Source: Novosphingobium kaempferiae | Lineage (GTDB): Bacteria; Pseudomonadota; Alphaproteobacteria; Sphingomonadales; Sphingomonadaceae | Reading direction: 5' to 3' | Assembly: GCF_021227995.1 (NCBI RefSeq) | Contig: NZ_CP089301.1 | Location: 5,332,001 to 5,396,000 of the forward strand | Length of the DNA stretch: 64,000 bases | Shown: positions 25,021-33,206 of the stretch, one piece after another | Layout: each line of letters starts with the position of its first letter | Position numbering within the stretch: position 1 is the first letter of the stretch | The notes under the pieces: generated by a model | What the model saw: the letters and a program-made list of their open reading frames with translations, nothing else | Database searches by the model: none | What the model was told of the DNA's origin: nothing | Made by a program: the position numbers and the translations under genes

Positions 25021-27528
25021 TCAGAACGAGAAGCTCGCATCCACACCGAAGGTGCGCGGCGCGTTGAAGTTGCCGTAGTCGCCCAGGATGTTGGCGATGC
25101 TGCCCGTGGTCGCGCTGGTCGTCGGGGCGCCGGGGAGGCTGTTCGACGGGTCGCGACGGAAGACATACTGCTCGTTGAAGATGTTGCGGCCCCACAGGCC
25201 GATGGTGATCTTGCGATCGCCCGCAACCGGGATGCCAGCCACCGAAACGCGGCCGTTGAAGATCAGCGAGGCATCGTTCTTCGTGGCGAACTGGTCGAAG
25301 GCCTGGGTCGCCTGCGAGTAGTTGCCGTCGAGGTGGAACTTGACCGCCGTGTCGCCGCCGCCGATCGGCAGGGTGTAGTCGATCGAGCCGCTCGCCGCGT
25401 TGCGCGGGGTGAACACGATGTAGAAGCGCTGGTCGACCGTGGTGGAGACGCCGTTGGTGCCGGTGTAGGTGATCGGAACCAGCGGGATCTTCGTGTAGGT
25501 GTAGGCATACGATGCGTTCAGCACCAGGCCTTCGACCGGTTCGAGCGTGAGGTCGGCCTCGATGCCGCGGATCTTCGTCGTGCCCGGAGCATTGATCGTC
25601 ACCAGGTTGTTGAAGTTCGATCCGTTGAACGACTGGATCGAGCTGATGTCGACCTGGCTGTCCTTGCGGTCCATGATGTAGCCGGCCAGGTTGAAGCGGG
25701 CGCGGTGATCCCAGAAGTCGCTCTTGAGGCCGATTTCGTAGGACTTCACGTCCTCGGGATCGAACGCCTGGTAGTTCGCGGTGCGCGAGCTGGCGCCGCC
25801 GGCGCGGTAGCCGGTCGCATACTTGGCGTAGAGGTGCAGGTCGTCGGTGGCGTCATAGGCCAGCGTGACCATCGGGTTGAAGCGATCCCACTTCTTGTCG
25901 AGCGGCTTGTAGCCTGCCGCCGCCGCCTTCGCGGTGTCGGTGTCGTAGTTCACGTTGCGCGAGAAGTGCAGGACGCCCTTCTTCTCGTCATGCGTGAAGC
26001 GGCCGCCGACGGTCAGGTGGAGCTGTTCGGTGGCGTTGTAGGTCAGCTGGCCATAGGCAGCGTAGCTCTTCGACCAGACTTCCGAAGCGCGGTCGATCGA
26101 GCGGCAGCCCACCGTCGAGCCGAAACCGCCCGAGCCGGTGCAGGGATCGAGGATCGTGTAGACAGCCTGACCCTGAGCATTGAGGTAGACGCCGTTCGAG
26201 TTCGGCGTGGCGGCGTCGTCGCTGACGTGCTCGTTGAAGTAGAACAGGCCTGCGACGTAGTCGATCTTGCCGATGGTGCCGACCGCCTGGAATTCCTGGC
26301 TGAACTGGCGCTGGCGCAGGTCGGCAAGGCTGTAGCGGCTGAACGCGCAGGGCTTCGCCTCGGTGCAGGCCGAGGTCAGGGTGACGACCGGGACGCGGTG
26401 CGCACCGCCCGAGTTGTCCCACTGCGTCGCATCGACGCCGCGCCATGCGGTGATCGAGCGGATTTCCAGCTCGGGGGTCGCTTCCCACTTGAAGGTGTTG
26501 GTGAAGCCGTGGGTCTTGTCGACGCTGGGCTGCTGCGGCACGCCGATGTCGGCGACCTTCATGCGGGTCTTGCCGTTGACCACGACGCCCGGAAGCAGCG
26601 GCTTAACCACGCCGGTCAGGTTGGTGTAGTTGGTGCCCGGCAGGGCGCAGGCGGCGCTGGCGGCCTGGGTTCCGGCGACGCAGCCGTTGGGGTTGTAGTT
26701 CAGCAGCTGGCTGTAGAACGGGGTGTTCTCGTCACGCGCGATGTCGAAGGCGAAATCGTTGGTGATGTTGCTGGTCGGCTGCCAGCGGACCGCGACGCGG
26801 CCGCCCTTGCGGTGGTACTGGTTGAAGCCGGCCTGGCCTTCGAGCGGGTTCTTGGTGGTCGGATCCTGGTGCTGGATGATGCCGTCCAGCTTGACCGAGA
26901 AACCGGCCATTTCGGGCAGGTCGAGGTGGATGCCGCCGGTGTAGGCGCCGTAGTTGCCGTAGCCGCCGTCGATGCGACCGCCGAACTCGCCGCTGGGGGC
27001 CTTGCTGACGATGCTGAGGGCGCCGCCCTCGGTGTTGCGGCCGAACAGGGTGCCCTGCGGGCCCTTGAGCACTTCGACGCGCTCGATGTCGAACAGCGCC
27101 GCGTTGAGGCCGTGCTGGCGGCCCATGTAGACGCCATCGACGTAAATGCCGACGCCCTGCTCACGCGCGGGCTGGTTGGCGTCGAGCGGCACGATGCCGC
27201 GGATGCCGATGGTCAGCGCGCTCTGGCGGGCTTCGAAGGTTGCGACGCGCAGCGACGGCACGGCGCCGTCGGCGAGGTCATAAAGGCTCTGGACATGGCG
27301 CTCCTTGAGCGCCTCCTGGTTCACGACCGCGATGGCGATCGGGGTTTCCTGGAGGTTCGTCTCGCGCTTGGTCGCGGTGACGACGATGTCGCCGATGCCC
27401 GAATCGGCGGCATCTGCGGTGGTGTCCGCGCTCACCGCTGCGGCCTCGTCGGCCCAGGCAGTCGTCGCAGTCATGCTGGCGAGCATCGAGCCGGCAAGCA
27501 ACGTTGCGCGGGCCATCTTGTTTATCAT
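25021..27528 (-). CDS. TonB-dependent receptor
   Basis: An 835-residue receptor with signal peptide (ending TTAWA-DEA), TonB box-like GDIVVTATKRE, plug domain (SLYDLADGAVPSLRVATFEA, then ERVEVLKGPQGTLFGRNTEG) and a barrel that ends in phenylalanine (GVDASFSF). It belongs to the large FyuA/CirA-like group of sphingomonad receptors, whose substrates are often plant- or carbohydrate-derived. The substrate here is unknown. Start ATG 27528 (ATG 27516 is possible). It is transcribed away from the kinase gene and lies downstream of sctU on the same strand after a 203-base gap. Confidence 0.92.
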   Translation of the reverse strand: MINKMARATLLAGSMLASMTATTAWADEAAAVSADTTADAADSGIGDIVVTATKRETNLQETPIAIAVVNQEALKERHVQSLYDLADGAVPSLRVATFEARQSALTIGIRGIVPLDANQPAREQGVGIYVDGVYMGRQHGLNAALFDIERVEVLKGPQGTLFGRNTEGGALSIVSKAPSGEFGGRIDGGYGNYGAYTGGIHLDLPEMAGFSVKLDGIIQHQDPTTKNPLEGQAGFNQYHRKGGRVAVRWQPTSNITNDFAFDIARDENTPFYSQLLNYNPNGCVAGTQAASAACALPGTNYTNLTGVVKPLLPGVVVNGKTRMKVADIGVPQQPSVDKTHGFTNTFKWEATPELEIRSITAWRGVDATQWDNSGGAHRVPVVTLTSACTEAKPCAFSRYSLADLRQRQFSQEFQAVGTIGKIDYVAGLFYFNEHVSDDAATPNSNGVYLNAQGQAVYTILDPCTGSGGFGSTVGCRSIDRASEVWSKSYAAYGQLTYNATEQLHLTVGGRFTHDEKKGVLHFSRNVNYDTDTAKAAAAGYKPLDKKWDRFNPMVTLAYDATDDLHLYAKYATGYRAGGASSRTANYQAFDPEDVKSYEIGLKSDFWDHRARFNLAGYIMDRKDSQVDISSIQSFNGSNFNNLVTINAPGTTKIRGIEADLTLEPVEGLVLNASYAYTYTKIPLVPITYTGTNGVSTTVDQRFYIVFTPRNAASGSIDYTLPIGGGDTAVKFHLDGNYSQATQAFDQFATKNDASLIFNGRVSVAGIPVAGDRKITIGLWGRNIFNEQYVFRRDPSNSLPGAPTTSATTGSIANILGDYGNFNAPRTFGVDASFSF

Positions 27529-27670
27529 GATGAAATTCCACCCTTTTTTGACAGGATATGTCTGTCTCGGGCTGGCTAATATGGCTGCATCACGACAGTT
27601 GTATGGAGGTTTGATGACACCTGAGTCGCGTGATCTTCATGTTCACCTCATCTTTGGATGAACCTCCTGA

Positions 27671-27716
27671 AAATCCGCGGATTTATACGAGGGTTGAGGC
27701 ACGAAAGAATCTTTCG
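27671..27716. promoter_or_regulatory. Two palindromes between sctU and the TonB receptor gene
   Basis: AAATCCGCGGATTT at 27671-27684 is a perfect 14-base palindrome, and CGAAAGAATCTTTCG at 27702-27716 is a second one. Both lie upstream of the TonB receptor on its strand and just after sctU. The first is a candidate operator; the second may be a weak sctU terminator. Confidence 0.35.
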
Positions 27717-27731
27717 CACGCTGTCCCGAAA

Positions 27732-28781
27732 CTAGATCATGCCCGCGGAAACCAGCAGATCGGCGACCTGCTGGAAGGCATGGCGCGGCACCGGCTCGCC
27801 GGTACGCGCGGTGCGGGCGATCATCTGGGCGAGCGCGTCGTCGCGGACGACGGTGACTCCGGCGGCGCGCGCGCGTTCGATGGTTTCGGCGGCCTCTCCC
27901 GGTTCGGCGCGGGAGACGACGACCGGAACCGGCGTCTCGCCGCGCACGTAGCGGATGCCCACGGTCCATAGCCCCGGCGCGCCGATCAGCAGCGTGGCCT
28001 TGGCGACGCCGCGCGCGCTCGACTGGCTGTGCGCCTCCTCGCGCTGGCGGCGGCGCTGGCGCAGGATCGTCGGATCGCCCTCCATGTCACGTCGCTCGCG
28101 CTTCGATTCGCTGCGGGTCATGCGCATGTCGCGCTGGAACAGCCAGCGCTGGAGGAGCACGTCGATCAGGCCGACGACGATGAACGCCACCAGCGCCGTC
28201 GCCATCAGCGGGCGCACCATCGCCCCGAACGCGGCGAGCTGGCACGAGGCCGTGCAGCTCGACAGCATCATCAGATCCTGCAGGTGCGAGCGGAACACGA
28301 TGACGAAGGCGACGAGCAGCGCGGCGATCTTCACCAGCGACTTGGCGAACTCGATCAGCCCGCGAATCGAATAGATCCGCTTCACGCCCTCGGCCGGATT
28401 TACGTGCTTGAAGTTGGGCGTGAGCGGTGTGACCGAGAACACGAAGCCGCGCATCACTGTCAGATTGGTCAACGCGACGGCGGCCAGCGTGATCGCGAGC
28501 AGTGGCAGTGCGACGCCCAGCAGCACCTGCCGCATGAGGTCGAGCGCCATCGGCCAGACCTGATCGAAAGGCTCGGTGTAAGTACGCTCGGCCACTGCTC
28601 CCAGCAGGGCCTGCACCCGGTCGCCGATGGCGGGGATGGCCCAGCCGAGGTAGATCGAACTCGCAGCCAGCGCCACGCCGGTGACGAGATCCTTGCTCTT
28701 GACCACCTGCCCCTTCTGGCGGGCGTCGCGGATCTTCTTGTCGGACGCGGGGAGGCTCTTCTCCTCGCTGCTGTCGCTCAT
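27732..28781 (-). CDS. sctU: SctU, T3SS export switch protein with altered cleavage motif
   Basis: A 349-residue SctU/FlhB-family protein with four membrane segments in residues 30-215 and a cytoplasmic tail of about 130. The family pattern EGDPTILRQRRRQREE and GIRYVRGETPVPVVV fixes the alignment. At the autocleavage site, where the family has NPTH, this protein reads APGL (residues 268-271). Without Asn and His the protein should not cleave itself, a step that normally changes substrate choice from needle to translocon. It is the last gene of the minus T3SS operon, 10 bases after sctV. Confidence 0.9.
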   Translation of the reverse strand: MSDSSEEKSLPASDKKIRDARQKGQVVKSKDLVTGVALAASSIYLGWAIPAIGDRVQALLGAVAERTYTEPFDQVWPMALDLMRQVLLGVALPLLAITLAAVALTNLTVMRGFVFSVTPLTPNFKHVNPAEGVKRIYSIRGLIEFAKSLVKIAALLVAFVIVFRSHLQDLMMLSSCTASCQLAAFGAMVRPLMATALVAFIVVGLIDVLLQRWLFQRDMRMTRSESKRERRDMEGDPTILRQRRRQREEAHSQSSARGVAKATLLIGAPGLWTVGIRYVRGETPVPVVVSRAEPGEAAETIERARAAGVTVVRDDALAQMIARTARTGEPVPRHAFQQVADLLVSAGMI

Positions 28782-28791
28782 CGGCGCGGGC

Positions 28792-30909
28792 TCACGCGGT
28801 CAGCGCAAGCCCCTCGGGCGCGGGCAGCGCCAGCGAGGCGACCGACTGCACCGCATATTCGGGCGCGATCTCGGCATAGGACAGCACCGGAACCTCGATT
28901 CCGGCGCGCATGAGGTACTGGCGCAGCGGGCGGCGCAGGTCGGAGGAGACGAGCACGACCATGCCCGGCTGCGGCTGGCCCTCGACGATCTCACGCAAGT
29001 CCCGCTGCAATGCTTCCGCCTTCTCGCCCGACAGCGTGACCGCGCCCTGCCGCAGCGAATCGCGGATCGCCTGCTCCACCGCGCGCGTCAGCACGCAGGC
29101 GCTGAGCACCCGGTCGAGCTGGGCATGGCGGTGGCAAATCTGCCGCCCGAGCGCGGCGCGCACGCGCTCGCCAAGCTGTGCCGCGTCGCTCTCTGCAGGC
29201 GCCCACTCGACCACCGCCTCGAGGATCAGGCGCAGGTTGCCGATCGGCACGTTCTCCTCGACCAGCCCGCGCAGCAACTGGGCGAGCCGCTTGATGTTGG
29301 CGAGGCGGCTGGCTTCCCTGACGAGTTCGCCATGGTCGCCCTCGATCGCCGAGAGCATCTCGCGCGTCTCCTGCAAGCCGATGAAGTGCGCCGCATAGCC
29401 CCGCAGTACGCGTTCGAGGCACCGGCTCATGACCTCCACCGGCGCGAGCGTCGCGATCCCCGCCGCCTGCAACGCCGCGCCATCTGCGGCCGCGACCCAG
29501 CGCGATGGGCCGGGCAGGCCTGCCGACGGTCCCTCGCGCCAGGCGATCCCGGCGAGGTCGAGGTGCGCGGCGTCGTCGTCGAGGAGGAGGCAGCCCTCGG
29601 GTATCTCGCCCACCGTCACCGGCACGCCCTCAAGGTCGATGCGCATCCGCTGCGGGGGCAGGCTGGCGTCGGGGTGCCATTCGACGGCGGGCATCTCCAG
29701 CCCCTGATCGGCGAGCAGGTCGTCGCGGCGGCGGTCCGCCTCGGCGACGAAGCGCGTGCCGGGCACCTGAGCCGCCAGCCCGAGCCCGACCCGCATCACC
29801 AGCCGCACCCGCGTCGGCCCGTCCGACGTCATCGGCACGGGCGCGGGCAGGGCATCCCCGGCCTCATCGGCGAGAGCCTCGGTCTCCGGAACCGGCGCGC
29901 TCTCGTCCAGCGCCGTCTCCGCCCGCAGCCGTCGCGCCCGCACCATCCACGCCGCACCGCCGAAGCAGGCGCCGAGGATCAGGAAGACCATCGTGGGGAA
30001 ACCGGGCACCAATGCGCCCGCCGTCACGGCGGCGGCAGCCAGCCCCAGCGGCCGCTCGCTCGCACCGAGCTGCTGGAATATCTCGGAGCCCAGCCCCTCG
30101 TCCCGGTCGCTCGTGACGCGGGTGACGACGGTGCCCGATGCCACCGAGATCAGCAGCGCCGGAATCTGCGCGATCAGGCCGTCGCCCACGGTCAGCAGCG
30201 AGTACGTCGTCGCCGCGTCGCCGAAGCTCATGCCCTTCTGGAGCATCCCCGTCATCAGCCCGCCGATGAGGTTGATGCACACGATGATGAGCCCGGTGAT
30301 GGCATCGCCCTTAACGAACTTCATCGCGCCGTCCATCGCGCCGTAAAGCTGGCTCTCGCGCTCCAGACGGCCGCGCCGGGCGCGGGCCTCGGTCTGGTCG
30401 ATGTCGCCGTTGCGCAGGTCGGTGTCGATCGACATCTGCTTGCCGGGCATCGCGTCCAGCGTGAAGCGCGCCGCCACTTCCGCCACGCGCTCGGCGCCCT
30501 TGGTGATGACGAGGAACTGCGCCGTGGTGATGATGAGGAAGATCACCAGCCCCACCACCACCTGTCCACCGATCACGAAGCGCCCGAACGTCTCGACGAT
30601 CTGCCCCGCGTCGCCGTCGAGCAGGATCAGGCGCGTGGTCGAGATCGAAAGCGACAGGCGGAACAGCGTCGCCAGCAGGATGATCGGCGGCAGTGAGGAG
30701 AACCCCGCCGGGCGTCCCATGCAGATGGCGACGATCAGCACCAGCAGGCTGAAGGAGATGTTCACCGCGATCAGCGTGTCGACCAGCGCGGTCGGCAGCG
30801 GGATCAGCATCATCACTATGGCGAGCAGCATGGACGCGGCGACGACGACGTCGGACCGGTACGTCGCCGACCGGGCGAGGGCGTCGAGGCGCAAACGCAG
30901 CGCGCTCAT
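28792..30909 (-). CDS. sctV: SctV, T3SS major export gate protein
   Basis: A 705-residue FHIPEP-family protein: about eight N-terminal membrane helices (20-330) and a cytosolic domain (about 355-705) that forms the nonameric substrate ring. The signature RNGDIDQTEARARRGRLERE then GAMDGAMKFVKGDAI is well conserved. It transduces proton-motive force to export. It overlaps the sctY stop by four bases and is followed by sctU. Length is normal for SctV. Confidence 0.95.
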   Translation of the reverse strand: MSALRLRLDALARSATYRSDVVVAASMLLAIVMMLIPLPTALVDTLIAVNISFSLLVLIVAICMGRPAGFSSLPPIILLATLFRLSLSISTTRLILLDGDAGQIVETFGRFVIGGQVVVGLVIFLIITTAQFLVITKGAERVAEVAARFTLDAMPGKQMSIDTDLRNGDIDQTEARARRGRLERESQLYGAMDGAMKFVKGDAITGLIIVCINLIGGLMTGMLQKGMSFGDAATTYSLLTVGDGLIAQIPALLISVASGTVVTRVTSDRDEGLGSEIFQQLGASERPLGLAAAAVTAGALVPGFPTMVFLILGACFGGAAWMVRARRLRAETALDESAPVPETEALADEAGDALPAPVPMTSDGPTRVRLVMRVGLGLAAQVPGTRFVAEADRRRDDLLADQGLEMPAVEWHPDASLPPQRMRIDLEGVPVTVGEIPEGCLLLDDDAAHLDLAGIAWREGPSAGLPGPSRWVAAADGAALQAAGIATLAPVEVMSRCLERVLRGYAAHFIGLQETREMLSAIEGDHGELVREASRLANIKRLAQLLRGLVEENVPIGNLRLILEAVVEWAPAESDAAQLGERVRAALGRQICHRHAQLDRVLSACVLTRAVEQAIRDSLRQGAVTLSGEKAEALQRDLREIVEGQPQPGMVVLVSSDLRRPLRQYLMRAGIEVPVLSYAEIAPEYAVQSVASLALPAPEGLALTA

Positions 30910-31268
30910 GGCGTCTTCCTTAGCGAGAGATAGATCGCGAAAGCGGCGCGCGCCTCGCCGTCATGCCCGGCCAGCCGGAGCGCGCGGGCGCGCAGAAGCT
31001 GCAAGGCAGGCGACTGCGTCCGTTCCATCGGGGCGATCTGGTCGAGCGCGCCCAGGGCCTGCCGGGGACTTCCGTTGGCCAGGAAGGCGACCGCAAGCGC
31101 GCGCAGGATGGCGGGCTCGGCGGGCGCGATCCGGTGGGCGACGAGCAGGAACGCCAGCGCCCGCCGGTTTCTCCCCGCGCGCAGGCACAGGTAGCCGGTC
31201 GAGTGGAGCAGCGTCGCGGCCGATCGCGTATCGGGATCGGCGGGAGGGGCGGCGGGCAACCGGCTCAC
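30906..31268 (-). CDS. sctY: SctY-like TPR chaperone
   Basis: A 120-residue helical protein with two to three TPR-like units (HSTGYLCLRAGRNRRALAFL, ILRALAVAFLANGSPRQALG, LRARALRLAGHDGEARAAFA). In the Ysc system SctY binds SctX, and both contact SctV to allow early substrate export. The order X-Y-V, with four-base overlaps, is the same here. Rhizobial systems also have a TPR protein near rhcV. The call rests on fold and order. Confidence 0.65.
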   Translation of the reverse strand: MSRLPAAPPADPDTRSAATLLHSTGYLCLRAGRNRRALAFLLVAHRIAPAEPAILRALAVAFLANGSPRQALGALDQIAPMERTQSPALQLLRARALRLAGHDGEARAAFAIYLSLRKTP

Positions 31269-31675
31269 GGCTGCGGCGCGTCGATCTGGCGCTGCAGGTC
31301 GCAGGCCACGCGCGCCTCGATCTCCTCGCGGATGAGGGCGAGCGTGACCGAGCGGGTCTCCTCGTCCACGTCGATGGCGGGGAGCAGGGTGTCGGCGACA
31401 TGGCGAAGCAGTTGCAGGCTGCGCGGCCCGCCGAAGACCGTCGGATCGGACAAGTCGGGCGCGGTCAGGGCGTCGAGTTCCTGCGCCAGTGACCGGCGCA
31501 CCGTCGCGTCGGCGTCCCGCTTCTGGCGCACCAGCGCGTCGAAGGCGGCGGCGGGGTCGGCTCCGGGCTGCACCCGGCGCCAGGCTTCGGCCAGCGCGGG
31601 ATCGATGCGGCGGCGCTCGGCTTGTGCCGCGCCCGAGGAGGACTGCGGCGAAACGGGTGGCAGGTGCGGGATCAT
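31265..31675 (-). CDS. sctX: SctX-like T3SS protein
   Basis: A 136-residue protein with a disordered N-terminus rich in Pro, Ser and Ala and a helical C-terminal half (RSVTLALIREEIEARVACDL). It overlaps both neighbours by four bases (sctD upstream, sctY downstream). SctX in Yersinia is a small exported partner of SctY. Direct sequence similarity is not evident to me; size, shape and position immediately before sctY-sctV are the evidence. Confidence 0.45.
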   Translation of the reverse strand: MIPHLPPVSPQSSSGAAQAERRRIDPALAEAWRRVQPGADPAAAFDALVRQKRDADATVRRSLAQELDALTAPDLSDPTVFGGPRSLQLLRHVADTLLPAIDVDEETRSVTLALIREEIEARVACDLQRQIDAPQP

Positions 31676-32622
31676 AGGACGATCGCCATGTCCTGCCCGT
31701 TGCGCGAAACCGTCACGCGTTCGGTGTCGATGGACTTGAGCACCCAGCCGTCCTCCAGCGCGCCGCCGGGATAGATGCGCTCACCCCTGCGGTCGATCAC
31801 GTAGGGCTGCGGGCCGAGCCAGATCGCTTGCAGGCGGATTTGCGGTGCGGCGGTGCCGTCGCCGGGCTCGACCATGCTGGACAGCAGATGATCGCGGCCA
31901 TGCGTGCGGTCGAACCATTGCTCGATCTCGGTCCACTTCGCCATTTCCGCCGGGACGAGTTCGCCCGCAACCTCGATACGGCCATCCGCAGCCGTCACGC
32001 TGAGCGACGAGAGACCGGCTTCCTCGATCCGCGCGCGAAGCTGGCGCATCGCTTCCGGGCTGGCAGCGTAGGGCGCGCGGTCCGGGAAGCGGGAAGCGGC
32101 GCTCCGCTGGCGCGCTGCATCGTAATCAGGCTCGGTCGCGCGCGAGGCGAACATGGTGACGATGGTCAGCAGCGCGAACGCTCCGGCGCCGATCAGCAGC
32201 GGCTTCAACCGTCGCGACGAGCCTGCCTTGCGGGAGATGCGGATGCGGGTCTCGCCAAGGAGCAGGTCCATCGGCAGTTCGGCGCGACATCCATATCCCG
32301 CCACGACGGTCGATTGGCCTTCGCGCCCGACATCGCCATCGAGAGCCTCCACCGCAGCCTTCCACGCGTAGAGGCTGATGCGGCAATGGCGGTCGGCAAC
32401 GCCCGTACCCGCCAGCACCACATCGCATTCGGTCGATGCCCCGATCAGGCACGTCGGGCCTGCGATCTCGATCTTGACGCCCTGCTGGATGCCCGAGAGC
32501 ACTTCGAGTTCGAAGGGCGGGGCAAGAACGAGAGCGTTCAGCGTGCCGGGGCGCGGTGCTGCACCGACGCCGGGACTCGGCGCCGGGCGTCCGAGCGGAG
32601 CCAGCGTGCGCGCCAGCGGCAT
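31672..32622 (-). CDS. sctD: SctD, T3SS inner-membrane ring protein
   Basis: A 316-residue protein with an N-terminal FHA-like domain (about 37-130; CLIGASTECDVVLAGTGVAD then RHCRISL), one membrane segment (140-159) and a periplasmic part with a BON-like fold (ARIEEAGLSSLSVTAADGRI). SctD forms the outer ring of the inner-membrane base with SctJ. The periplasmic region is short compared with YscD (about 420 residues). ATG 32622 is chosen; a TTG seven codons upstream is possible. It is the first large gene of the minus operon. Confidence 0.8.
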   Translation of the reverse strand: MPLARTLAPLGRPAPSPGVGAAPRPGTLNALVLAPPFELEVLSGIQQGVKIEIAGPTCLIGASTECDVVLAGTGVADRHCRISLYAWKAAVEALDGDVGREGQSTVVAGYGCRAELPMDLLLGETRIRISRKAGSSRRLKPLLIGAGAFALLTIVTMFASRATEPDYDAARQRSAASRFPDRAPYAASPEAMRQLRARIEEAGLSSLSVTAADGRIEVAGELVPAEMAKWTEIEQWFDRTHGRDHLLSSMVEPGDGTAAPQIRLQAIWLGPQPYVIDRRGERIYPGGALEDGWVLKSIDTERVTVSRNGQDMAIVL

Positions 32623-32752
32623 GAGGGCGATCTTTCGGGACAACGGCAGGAAACTTCATGGACGCGTCGCCCGGCCCCGTCGCGGTGGATGATGCGACGG
32701 AGGCCAGGTGACGGAGGGGAAGCCATGGGCGATGCCCACGGCTTCCACCGGA

Positions 32753-32923
32753 TCAGTTCTGCGGACGCTGCTTGGTGGCGTCGAGCTCGGTCTTCTTCTC
32801 GGTGGTCACTTCCGTGATCTTGGCCGACTTCTCGATGGCGGCGTCGAAAGCGGCTTCCATCTTGGCGATCGCGGCGTCGGCACCGGTCGAAGCGGCGGGG
32901 GCTACGGACATGTCGTTCTCCAT
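32753..32923 (-). CDS. Small helical T3SS-linked protein, unknown
   Basis: A 56-residue (or 52, from ATG 32911) charged, helical protein: ADAAIAKMEAAFDAAIEKSA and then a Lys/Glu/Thr-rich end. The second ATG has GGAG seven bases before it and is the better start. It is the first gene of the minus T3SS operon, 130 bases before sctD. Size and position would suit a needle or pilus subunit, or a secreted accessory protein, but no needle (SctF) motif is recognised. Codon use matches its neighbours. Confidence 0.55.
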   Translation of the reverse strand: MENDMSVAPAASTGADAAIAKMEAAFDAAIEKSAKITEVTTEKKTELDATKQRPQN

Positions 32924-33206
32924 CGTTGGCTGAGGGGTCGGAAGACCCCTCGGTGAGACACACTGGAAGATCCGCGACGTTGCGAAGTCCCTGACGCGGC
33001 CTTCCGTGACACCCTGACAGTCGGATTGCTCCTTCTGTCCTGATGCTGGAAGTATCTATCACCGCGAGAATGGCAAAAATATTTCAGAGAATTAAAATAT
33101 AATTTGCTGATATGAAAGAAAATCGTCATTTACGAGAAGTAATTGGAGATAGTTATTATGAATAAATAACGATCATTATCACTTTATATAAAGCGGATCG
33201 CTTTCG
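32924..33206. promoter_or_regulatory. AT-rich divergent control region of the T3SS operons
   Basis: A 283-base gap between the two T3SS operons. Positions 33056-33195 are very AT-rich in a GC-rich neighbourhood (runs such as AATTAAAATATAATTTG). At 32932-32951 a perfect hairpin GAGGGGTC / GACCCCTC lies ten bases before the minus-strand start. A partial sigma-54-like element (TGGCAA-N5-TTTCA) begins near 33071, with a mismatch in the -12 GC. No clear hrp box or rhizobial tts box was seen. Confidence 0.6.

Noticed and set aside
28681..30696. A 671-codon open frame opposite sctV
   Set aside because: Low-complexity Arg/His/Gln/Ala composition; the opposite strand is an unambiguous SctV.
32932..32951. 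A riboswitch before the small T3SS gene
   Set aside because: Only a single eight-base hairpin is visible and no known riboswitch core was recognised.
33071..33087. A sigma-54 promoter for the plus T3SS operon
   Set aside because: The element has TGGCAA and TTTCA in place of TGGCAC and TTGCA, losing the essential -12 GC. It is kept only as a remark in the control region entry.
33112..33165. A 17-codon frame in the AT-rich T3SS control region
   Set aside because: No ribosome site and no recognisable leader-peptide character; most likely chance in AT-rich DNA.
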